From contig NZ_AUDS01000008.1 in the NCBI RefSeq assembly GCF_000425585.1, positions 124,001-188,000 of the forward strand: DNA of 64,000 bases, in the 5' to 3' direction. The position numbers were made by a program, and so were the translations under genes. Each line of letters opens with the position of its first letter. Within the stretch, counting starts at the first letter, position 1. The notes below the pieces were generated by a model, which was not told where the DNA came from, did no database searches, and was given only the letters and a program-made list of their open reading frames with translations. Below are positions 54,348-62,800 of this stretch, piece by piece. The stretch is from Terrimonas ferruginea DSM 30193. GTDB taxonomy: Bacteria; Bacteroidota; Bacteroidia; Chitinophagales; Chitinophagaceae.

Positions 54348-55349
54348 ATGACATACAGGAAACTGGGAACCACCAACGAACAATTATCCGCCATAGGACT
54401 CGGGTGTATGGGAATGAGCTTCGCCTACGGTCCTGTCGATGATAAAGAAAGCATTGCCACGCTCGAAAAAGCCCTCGACCTCGGCATCAACTTCTGGGAC
54501 ACCGCCGATATGTATGCCAATGGCGCCAACGAAGAACTCATTTCCAAAGTGCTCGTGCCCAACCGCGACAAAGTATTCATTGCTACCAAATTCGGCTTCC
54601 GCTTCAAAGACGGTATTGCCGGACCAAGCAATGCATCCGGCACTTACTTCGACGGCTCGCCCGCCTGGATCAGACAAGCCGTGGAGAAAAGTCTGCAACG
54701 ATTGAAAATAGACACCATCGACCTTTATTATGCACACCGTATCGATCCGAATATTCCTGTTGAAGACACCGTTGGCGCTATGGCCGAACTCGTGAAAGAA
54801 GGAAAGGTTCGCTATCTCGGCCTGAGCGAAGCCTCCGCTGCTTCCATAAGAAAAGCACATGCCGTTCACCCGATCGCCGCATTGCAAAGCGAATACTCCC
54901 TGCTCACACGGGATGTGGAAGCAGAAATTTTACCCACCATTCGCGAACTCGGTATCAGTCTTGTTCCTTATTCGCCACTTGCAAGAGGACTCGTGACCAA
55001 CACATTGAATATGGATACACTGGCCGAAACCGATTTCAGAAGAACATTGCCGCGCTACCAGCAGGAACATTTACAAAACAACCAGTCTCTGGTCAACGAG
55101 TTTGCTGCGCTCGCGAAAGACAAAAATGCCACACCTGCACAACTTGCTCTGGCCTGGGTACTCGCGCAGGGAGATGATATCATTCCTATTCCCGGTACCA
55201 AAAAAAGAAAATACCTCGAAGACAATGCCGGCTCGATTGATGTGGAATTATCTGCAGCCGATCTTGCGACCATCGATACATTATTGAAAAAGTATCCCGA
55301 CACCGGAGCGCGCTACAGCGAGGGATCCATGAAACTCGTGAATAATTAA
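54348..55349 (+). CDS. Aldo/keto reductase
   Basis: A 333-residue NADPH-dependent reductase. The catalytic tetrad is visible: Asp and Tyr in [15 protein letters not shown], Lys in VFIATKFGF and His in [11 protein letters not shown]. The NADPH-binding end is [15 protein letters not shown]. The start at 54348 ([13 protein letters not shown]) is typical. The longer frame from 54279 has no family character. The natural substrate is unknown. A strong terminator follows. Confidence 0.93.
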   Translation: MTYRKLGTTNEQLSAIGLGCMGMSFAYGPVDDKESIATLEKALDLGINFWDTADMYANGANEELISKVLVPNRDKVFIATKFGFRFKDGIAGPSNASGTYFDGSPAWIRQAVEKSLQRLKIDTIDLYYAHRIDPNIPVEDTVGAMAELVKEGKVRYLGLSEASAASIRKAHAVHPIAALQSEYSLLTRDVEAEILPTIRELGISLVPYSPLARGLVTNTLNMDTLAETDFRRTLPRYQQEHLQNNQSLVNEFAALAKDKNATPAQLALAWVLAQGDDIIPIPGTKKRKYLEDNAGSIDVELSAADLATIDTLLKKYPDTGARYSEGSMKLVNN

Positions 55350-55356
55350 ACCTAAA

Positions 55357-55390
55357 AAGTCCGGTAGCGCGCTACCGGACTTTTTTTATT
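55357..55390. terminator. Terminator after aldo/keto reductase
   Basis: A perfect 26-base palindrome (arms AAGTCCGGTAGCG and CGCTACCGGACTT, 55357-55382) is followed by a T run. A short A run on the left lets it work for the convergent minus-strand micro-ORF/S41 transcript as well. Confidence 0.9.
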
Positions 55391-55392
55391 CG

Positions 55393-55479
55393 CTACAACA
55401 ACAGCAGCAACACAATTATCTCCAAGAACAGCAATACCAGGATGACGATTGCCGCGTTCCTTTTTTGCTTAGTTGTCAC
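55393..55479 (-). CDS. Possible 28-residue membrane micro-protein coupled to the S41 gene
   Basis: A GTG start at 55477-55479 overlaps the TGA stop of the S41 peptidase gene (GTGA). The product starts MTTKQKRNAAIVILVLLFLE and continues as a single hydrophobic helix to a TAG at 55393-55395, just before the terminator. Basic start, one membrane helix and overlap all fit a real small protein. It could also be chance. Confidence 0.5.
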   Translation of the reverse strand: MTTKQKRNAAIVILVLLFLEIIVLLLLL

Positions 55480-56876
55480 TTTATCAGTTGAAGGGCTTTT
55501 TCCAAGACAACATCGCGATTTTTCAGCACGTCAGTGATCGTCGGTCTTACCGTATGATCTACCGGCACACCGCCGCGCGCAGTTGCATGTTTCGGTGACA
55601 AATGCATATAATAACCTAACAGCGGCACCGCGAGTCCGATTTTGGTATTGGGTAATTTAACTATTGCAAAGGCACCGCTGTTATCACCCTGAAACGTTCC
55701 CCCGGATTCTTCCCCCACAAAAACCGCGCGGTTATTGTCCCTGGCAATCGCCGCAAACTCCGACGTAACCGAGAAGCTGCGTCCGTTTTGAAGAATATAT
55801 AATTTATCCTGAAAGGCGTCCGTCTTTGGCTGTCGCACATCTAATCCTTCTTTAGCAGTAAAATGATATTCATTACCCACTTTCACAATGAACTGTTTGA
55901 GGTAATCGAATTGCGGAGGAAGACTGGCATATTGAAGAAAAGAAAAATTACCATCGCTTGCGGTCGTAAAGCGATCATAATAGCGGAATGGTTTTAAGGC
56001 CAGGTAGCTATATAATTCGAAGCCGAATGCATCGGTGCCGCCTTCGTTGCCGCGCAGGTCGATGATCAGCGAGGTGATGCCTTTTGCTTTTATCTCGGCA
56101 AATGCAGTCGATAAAAAATGGGCGAAGCCTCCTTCCGTTGCTTCCTGGAATACGGGAATACGCAGCAAAGCAACCTTACCGGAGGGATAAGTTAATTGAA
56201 ACCCTTCGTTGACCACAGGCTGTTTTGTTATCTCATTCCTTTTAATTCCACGGACCGTCAGCTTTCCTTTTTTCCCCATCACCTCTTTGTATTCTATCCG
56301 CAGCTGTTTGGAGGGACCGATAAATGTGGCGTAGTAACCAGCAAACTGATCGCTGAGTTCTTCATACTTCCAGCTTGTTACATCGCCATCGGCTAACACC
56401 TGGCGGAAAAGTAATGACATGATGTCTTCCATTTTCCGGCCATTGATGCTTTTGATCTCGGTGCCCGCGGGAAGAGTTGCATCCTGCACATAAGAGTGCC
56501 GCACGTATGCTTTGCCATCACGGAAGTAAAGCTGGAAGGGAAAATATCCATCGTCAAAAAAAGCAAAGTAATCATCCGGCTTACCGTCGCGGTGAAATTT
56601 TGTATGTCCATCGCCGATGCCCGCAATGAACGGATTGACCAGTCTGAAAAATTCTAGTTCTGTCATTACCTTATTCAACTGACGTTCCAGTTTTGCAAAT
56701 TCGCCCCTGATCTTATCGCGGCTGTTGTAACGGTACAAACCGGGATGTGCTTCTTCCAGTGCTTTGCGGAGGATGGAGAAATCTTGTTTTAATTCCGCCG
56801 GCATAAATACTTGCTGGCTGCTGGCTGTATACGCGATCACGACCAGGCCAATTGCCAGTAAGAAACTTTTTTTCAT
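55476..56876 (-). CDS. S41-family peptidase (C-terminal processing protease-like)
   Basis: A 466-residue exported protein. Signal peptide (about 1-20), an N-terminal helical region with HPGLYRYNSRDKIRGEF and FIAGIGDGHTKFH, a PDZ-like part (GTEIKSINGRKMEDI). The S41 catalytic core follows: SLIIDLRGNEGGTDAFGF, LQNGRSFSVTSEFAAIA with the expected catalytic Ser, and VGEESGGTFQGDNSGA. The target proteins are unknown. The micro-ORF at 55393-55479 follows with overlapping stop and start codons. Confidence 0.88.
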   Translation of the reverse strand: MKKSFLLAIGLVVIAYTASSQQVFMPAELKQDFSILRKALEEAHPGLYRYNSRDKIRGEFAKLERQLNKVMTELEFFRLVNPFIAGIGDGHTKFHRDGKPDDYFAFFDDGYFPFQLYFRDGKAYVRHSYVQDATLPAGTEIKSINGRKMEDIMSLLFRQVLADGDVTSWKYEELSDQFAGYYATFIGPSKQLRIEYKEVMGKKGKLTVRGIKRNEITKQPVVNEGFQLTYPSGKVALLRIPVFQEATEGGFAHFLSTAFAEIKAKGITSLIIDLRGNEGGTDAFGFELYSYLALKPFRYYDRFTTASDGNFSFLQYASLPPQFDYLKQFIVKVGNEYHFTAKEGLDVRQPKTDAFQDKLYILQNGRSFSVTSEFAAIARDNNRAVFVGEESGGTFQGDNSGAFAIVKLPNTKIGLAVPLLGYYMHLSPKHATARGGVPVDHTVRPTITDVLKNRDVVLEKALQLIK

Positions 56877-56940
56877 AATTCGTTGTTTTTGATCACAAAA
56901 CTATCGGTACACCATTGTCTGGTCGACCGGCCCGACAGGA

Positions 56941-58077
56941 TCAGACCTGCTTTTCCGAAGATTTCTGGTATGCCGACGGCGTCATGCCCGTGAACTTGCG
57001 GAAAGTGGCATTGAACGTAGCCTTGGAATTGAAACCCGCATCAAAGGCGATACTCAAAATGGTATGATGACTGAATGCCGGGCTTTTCAACCGGCGCTTC
57101 ACTTCTTCCACACGATATATATTAATGAAGTCGTAAAAACTTTTTCCCGAACGTTCGTTGATCACCTGCGACAAATGATGACGGCTCACCTGCAGTTTTT
57201 CTGCCAACGTATAAATGGTCAGCGCGGGATCGAGGTAAGGTTTCATCGTGTCCATTTCGAAAAGCAGCTTTTCATAAATGGATTGTTCGCCTTCGACAGG
57301 CAGCCCGGATTTACGGTATTTCTCTTTGCCCGTTTTTTCAGGCCCTTCATTTACGCTGAATAATTCCGGCTGGATGAGGCACTTGTAAGCAAGCCAGTAA
57401 ACCAGTCCCACTATGATCACATAGTTGTAATGATAAAAATGGGTGATCAGCGGAATGTTCCATTTTCTCCCATAAAATCCTAACCCGGAAATTACCAGGA
57501 TAATCAGTAGGCTGTACAGGAACTGACGGATCCAATCGAGCCGCCGCATGCTGATATCCGAAAAAGTATTTTCAATTCGCTTTCGATAGATTGACTGCTG
57601 ACGAAGGGAAAAGAGCAGGTAAATAAAAATCATGACGAGACTTACCTGGTTGAGCCAGCCGAAATCATGGCGGCTGAGCCCTTCGAAATCTTCCAGTATC
57701 CGTCTCTTTTCGCTTGCAGGTTTCAGGAACCAGGGTGCAAGAATAACACAATATATAATGAAAGGAATTACATGAAGTGCATCGACCCATTTAAGTCGCT
57801 GCGACTCGCTGGTGAGCACTTTAACGAGTAAATATATCAACGGACCAAAAAGGCTCAGTTGCAGCCATGATACACGGAACAGGTTGGGATGGGCCAGAAA
57901 AAAATCTCGATTATCAAATCCATTCAACAATGCCTGGAATGAGACGAGCAACATCAGGCATATCAAAAGAATAGTGGCCGTGTTGTTGCGCTTGTTGAGC
58001 AGTAACAACACTACAAACAAAGCAGTATTGATCAATCCGGCTACGACAAAATACCGGAAAAGCGACAGCATGTCCAT
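56941..58077 (-). CDS. Membrane-anchored AraC-family regulator
   Basis: A 378-residue protein. About six or seven membrane helices (residues 8-240, starting FRYFVVAGLINTALFVVLLLL) precede a cytoplasmic AraC DNA-binding domain (about 275-375: YTLAEKLQVSRHHLSQVINERSG, SIAFDAGFNSKATFNATFRKFTGMTPSAYQ). This architecture is common in Bacteroidota and suggests direct sensing of a signal at the membrane. The neighbouring S41 gene, 64 bases downstream on the same strand, is a possible target or partner. Confidence 0.9.
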   Translation of the reverse strand: MDMLSLFRYFVVAGLINTALFVVLLLLNKRNNTATILLICLMLLVSFQALLNGFDNRDFFLAHPNLFRVSWLQLSLFGPLIYLLVKVLTSESQRLKWVDALHVIPFIIYCVILAPWFLKPASEKRRILEDFEGLSRHDFGWLNQVSLVMIFIYLLFSLRQQSIYRKRIENTFSDISMRRLDWIRQFLYSLLIILVISGLGFYGRKWNIPLITHFYHYNYVIIVGLVYWLAYKCLIQPELFSVNEGPEKTGKEKYRKSGLPVEGEQSIYEKLLFEMDTMKPYLDPALTIYTLAEKLQVSRHHLSQVINERSGKSFYDFINIYRVEEVKRRLKSPAFSHHTILSIAFDAGFNSKATFNATFRKFTGMTPSAYQKSSEKQV

Positions 58078-58198
58078 TCGTCAAAAATAGAATACCACAG
58101 TTTTCTTTCCGCACACGGAGACAGATAATTGGTGAACGCACGTGAAAAAAGATTGCCGGCAAATAAAGGGGCGCTCCGGTATCGCATTCCCTTTTTAT

Positions 58199-58219
58199 AA
58201 GGATAAAGTTGTTATCCTT
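58199..58219. terminator. Weak terminator between Fic and AraC genes
   Basis: The arms AAGGATAA and TTATCCTT with a five-base loop are flanked by T runs on both sides. It lies about 90 bases beyond the stop codon of the Fic gene on the minus strand. The stem is AT-rich, so confidence is moderate. Confidence 0.45.
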
Positions 58220-58310
58220 TTTTCCGCAACAGGTTATTTGTTTGTCCAGCATTTTCATACATCCGTAATTCGGTTATTTTACCTTCGGTATTTCTATTTA
58301 TAAAAAATTG

Positions 58311-59630
58311 TTACTCCGATATCTTTCTGGCAAAATCTTTCACTGGCAGAAACTGTATGTGGTGGCCGTTTCGCCTGGTTTCAAAAAAGCCCTTTTCCAC
58401 AAGGCCTTTCAAATCGTTTCTTCCCGTTTGGTTACTGACACCGAACTTATTTTCCATCTGCACAACGGTAAAATAAACAAGCGGATGCCGGATCACTTCC
58501 TGTATGAGAAGAATCTGCCGCTCATTCAGATCGGTATTCCGCAACAATGTCATGGCGTTTTGCTTTTCGGAAGATTTTCTTTTAATATAAATCTTGAGGC
58601 CTGCCAATGCTAAATGGATCGACCGAAGATTATATATCAGAAAATAAGTAAGATCATTATCATCTTGCTCCGTATGAAGGTACGCTCTTGCATACTGCGC
58701 CTTGGAATTCAGAATGATGCGTGAAACGGACATGTATTCAATTAACCAATATCCATGCTTTATCAAATACCAGTAAAAAATGGTTCTTGCTGTACGGCCG
58801 TTACCATCGGAAAAGGGATGGATATAGCCAATCAAAAAATGAAGAATGATTCCTTTCGTAACGGGATGAATAAAAAAATCATTTTTATTCTGATCATTGG
58901 CGAAAAGGCAAAAATCTTTCATTAAAAGATCAATATACTCTGCAGCGGGTGGCCTGTAAATTATTTCCCCGGATTGAACATCTACTACGTTGATATCATT
59001 CGTTTTCCTGAAAGTACCCTCCTCGTTAACCGGTAAAGTTGAAGCTGTAAGGATGGAATGCAACTGCTGAATCGTTTCTATGGAAAATGGCGCGGACTTA
59101 TTGGCAACAATCCATTTCATCGCTTCATAGTTGTTAAGAATCATTTGCTCGGAGGCATTTTTTGGCTTTCTCTTGCTTTCCAGCATTTCTTTTGCAATCC
59201 TTCGGGTGGTGGCTGCTCCTTCAAGCTGGCTAGATGCAATAGCCTCTTCCATCAGGGAACTAATCAGGTACCTGTCCCTGTCTGTTGCCGGAATAATTCC
59301 ATCACCCAGCAGGCTTCCCCCAAGCTCCATATCAAACTTGTGAAGATACTCCTGCACTATCGAAGGTGAACCTATCTGGAAGTCAAACCCCCTGACATCC
59401 GAAATGCTTAATCGTATATTCCCCGCACGGGTCGATTTGACTGCAGCCCACAGCACTTTAGGATCGAAATTCCAGTCCTGCGCCAGGTAGCGCCATTTAT
59501 CATAGTAATAATAACGGCTTTCGTTAGCCAGTAAAAATGCTGAAAACCTTCCCTGCTGGCGTAACTGCTCTAATACCTCTCCATAGTTAAAGTCCTTTGG
59601 CATAACCGGAACTTTCTGGGGGATTTTCAT
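58311..59630 (-). CDS. Fic-family protein with winged-helix C-terminal domain
   Basis: A 439-residue protein. The Fic_N part contains an inhibitory-helix motif EEAIASSQLEGAATTRR. The Fic core has the catalytic loop HPFSDGNGRTAR and the preceding HPVTKGIILHFLIGYI helix. Residues about 370-439 form a winged-helix DNA-binding domain (LIQEVIRHPLVYFTVVQMEN, VSNQTGRNDLKGLVEKGFF). Fic enzymes transfer AMP to target hydroxyls, and the inhibitory motif keeps the enzyme off. The start at 59630 (MKIPQKVPVM) lies 3 bases after a perfect inverted repeat, suggesting autoregulation by the C-terminal domain. Confidence 0.92.
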   Translation of the reverse strand: MKIPQKVPVMPKDFNYGEVLEQLRQQGRFSAFLLANESRYYYYDKWRYLAQDWNFDPKVLWAAVKSTRAGNIRLSISDVRGFDFQIGSPSIVQEYLHKFDMELGGSLLGDGIIPATDRDRYLISSLMEEAIASSQLEGAATTRRIAKEMLESKRKPKNASEQMILNNYEAMKWIVANKSAPFSIETIQQLHSILTASTLPVNEEGTFRKTNDINVVDVQSGEIIYRPPAAEYIDLLMKDFCLFANDQNKNDFFIHPVTKGIILHFLIGYIHPFSDGNGRTARTIFYWYLIKHGYWLIEYMSVSRIILNSKAQYARAYLHTEQDDNDLTYFLIYNLRSIHLALAGLKIYIKRKSSEKQNAMTLLRNTDLNERQILLIQEVIRHPLVYFTVVQMENKFGVSNQTGRNDLKGLVEKGFFETRRNGHHIQFLPVKDFARKISE

Positions 59631-59633
59631 AAT

Positions 59634-59662
59634 AACTCCTAATTTCTCCAAAATTAGGAGTT
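59634..59662. promoter_or_regulatory. Perfect inverted repeat just upstream of the Fic start codon
   Basis: The 12-base arms AACTCCTAATTT and AAATTAGGAGTT are separated by CTCCA. They end 3 bases before the Fic start codon. A looser copy (CTCCAAA...TTTTGGGAG) lies farther upstream at about 59687-59711. It could be a DNA operator for the Fic wHTH domain or a hairpin hiding the ribosome site in the mRNA. Confidence 0.78.
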
Positions 59663-59764
59663 TTAAAGCCATCAAACGAACACAACTCCAAATTTTTGAA
59701 CTTTTGGGAGCTGTTGGGAATACGTTTTTTGATTGACTTTCATCTGTTTATATATTAATAAAAA

Positions 59765-59786
59765 AAGCGGCCGTTGCCGGCCGCTT
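59765..59786 (-). terminator. Terminator after the type IX-secreted protein
   Basis: The stem AAGCGGCCG/CGGCCGCTT with a four-base loop is followed, on the minus strand, by a T run. It ends the transcript of the large gene that stops at 59812. Confidence 0.9.
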
Positions 59787-59811
59787 CGTTGTAACGATTC
59801 TATGCTCAGGG

Positions 59812-62800
59812 TCAATTCTGCTTGAGTACTTTGATTTCTCCTTTATGACCGCCTCCGCGACCCAGGGAGATGATATACATACCAGCCACTTTTCCGGTAA
59901 GGTCCACCTGGAACTGGTTCCAGCCTTTGCGCAACGGAATCTGCTGACGCTGTACCAGTCTGCCGGTGATGTCTGTTACATCGATCGTCCAGTTGGACGC
60001 GATGGTCACCAACGCTTTCACCGTCACCTGTCCTTGTGTCGGATTAGGATATGCCTGGATTTCCAGCAGGCTGCTTCTGCCATTGCAGGTTTGGAGGTCA
60101 AATACTTTAGAAGTAGCAACCGTACATCCATTACCATCGGTATAGCTATACTGGATGGTGTTGGCACCGGCGGCAGGAATTTCAAGATTCCAGGTAGTGC
60201 CGGTTACACCCGTTCCGGTAAATGTACCGCCTGAAGGTGTCGCCGTCAATTGTACCGTACGGTCTTGCAGACAAATCTCCGTCGGCGTGGTGATCACCGG
60301 TTGAGGAAGTGCGTATACGGTAAGCGTTACTTCGTTGGAGAAAATAGTGGTACAGGTTCCCGCTATTCTTACACGGTAACGTGTACCGCTTTGTGTAGTT
60401 GTCGTATTAGATACCGTATATGATGCAGCCGTTGCGCCGTTCACATTTACCCATGATCCGCTTTCAAAACGCTGCCATTGATAGCTCACCACGTTGCTGG
60501 AAGCAACAGTGAAGGTGGCATTCAGTCCTGCGCATACGGATCGGTTAACAGGTTGCGTACTGATCACCGGCAACTGACCATCGTTAACGGTTACAGTGAA
60601 TGAACAGTTTGAGCTATTACCACAGGCATCAGTTGCTGTTGCCGTTACGGTTGTTGTGCCTAAGGCAAATACAGATCCTGATGCAGGCAGTGTTGTGACA
60701 GTTACTGCACCGCCACAGCCATCCGTTGCATTTACGGTAAAGTTTACCACCGCATTACAAGAACCGATTGGCGAGCTGACAGTGATGTTAGCAGGACAGG
60801 TGATCACCGGAGCCGTCTGATCATTGACAGTGATGATCTGTGTACAGTTTGCGGTATTGCCTGCCGCATCCGTTGCAAGGTATGTTCTGGTGATCGTGTA
60901 TCTGTTGGCACAGGTCTGGTTGCTGATCACATCACTCACATGGGTTACCACTACACCAGAACAATTATCTGTTGCCGTTACGCTTGCAGGAGCAGGAGCC
61001 GGCACGTTACCCGCGCAGCTTACTGTTACAGGAGCAAGGCAGGTGATAACAGGACTCTGTGTATCGTTTACTGTAACAGTGAATGAACAATTCGTCGTAC
61101 CACAGCTATTTGTAGCCGTCAATGTTACGGTTGTTACACCCACGTTGAATGTGGATCCACTGCCGGTACCGCTACCGCTTCCGGTGGTAGCACCGGTGAA
61201 GGCATAAGTGATCGAAGGAGCCGGTATACCTGTAGCAGTTGCCGTATAAGTTGCAGGAGCGCCGCAGGTATTGGTTACGTTGTTCAGTGTGATGTTACCA
61301 GGACAAACAATTGCCGGAGCGGCACCAACAGTCACCGTTGCGGTGACCGGCGTACCGGGACAACCATTGGCCACAGGCGTGATGGTAAACGTTACGGTTA
61401 CCGGGCTGGTAGTTGTATTGGTCAATGTACCGGAAATATTTCCCGTGCCGCTGGCAGCGATGCCGGTGGCGGTAGTTGTATTATCTCTTGTCCAGTTGAA
61501 TGTAGTACCGGTTACGCTACCATTGATAACGATAGGAGTAATAGCGCCGGAACAAACAGTTTGTGCTGCCGGAGTTGCCACAGCCGTAGCCTGCGGATAT
61601 ACAGTAACAGTGGTAGTAACTGGTGTACCCGGGCAACCATTCGCTGTTGGTGTAACGGTAAAGGTTACGATTACAGTTGAGTTGGTCGTATTCACCAAAG
61701 AACCGGTGATGTTGCCTGAACCGCTCGCAGCAATACCAGTTACGGAAGACGTGTTGTCTCTTGTCCAGTTATAGGTGGTGCCGGAAACTGGTCCGGACAA
61801 TGTGATAGTGGAAATGTTTGCACCAGAACAAATCGTCTGCGGTGTCAATGCATTTACAGCCGGAGTAGGGTTAACAAGCACTGTTGCTGTTGCGGCAGTG
61901 CCCGGGCAGCCATTGGCTGTTGGCGTAACAGTAAAGGTCACTGTTACAGGTGCGTTGGTGGTGTTCACAAGTGATCCGCTGATATCGCCTGAACCGCTCG
62001 CAGCAATACCAGTTACGGAAGAGGTATTGTCTCTTGTCCAGTTATAAACGGTACCGGTTGCATTACCGCTGAATGCAATAGCCGTGATCGCACCGCCGGA
62101 ACAAATGGTTTGACTGGTTGGAGTGACCACCACGTTCACAGCAGGATTAACAACAACAGTAACCGTTACCGGCGTACCGGGGCAACCATTGGCTGTTGGC
62201 GTAACAGTAAAGGTTACCGTTACAGGTGCGCCCGTAGCATTCACCAGTGATCCGCTGATGTTTCCGGAACCGCTCGCAGCAATACCGGTTACAGAAGAAG
62301 TATTATCTCTTGTCCAGTTGTAAACAGTACCGGTTGCGTTACCGCTGAATGTGATAGCCGTGATCGCACCGCCGGAACAAATGGTCTGGTTGGTTGGGGT
62401 GGCTACTACATTTACAGAAGGGTTGACGGTAACCGTAGAAGTTACCGGCGTGCCGGAGCAGGTATTGATAACAGGCGTGGCAGTAAAGGTTACCGTTACA
62501 GGTGCGTTGGTATTGTTAACGAGCGAGCCGCTGATATCACCGGAACCGCTTGCTGCAATGCCGGTTACAGAACCTGTATTATCTCTTGTCCAGTTGTAAA
62601 CAGCGCCGGATACGTTGCCTGTCAGCGCAATAGAAGTAATAGCGTTACCCGAGCAAACCGACTGATTGCTAACAGATGCCGAGACAGTTGGGATCGGACT
62701 AACGGTTATATCAAAACTAAGCGGTGTGCCGGTGCAGCCATTTGCCGAAGGCGTAACGGTGAAGGTTACGGTGACCGGAGCACTGGTGGTGTTGATTAAT

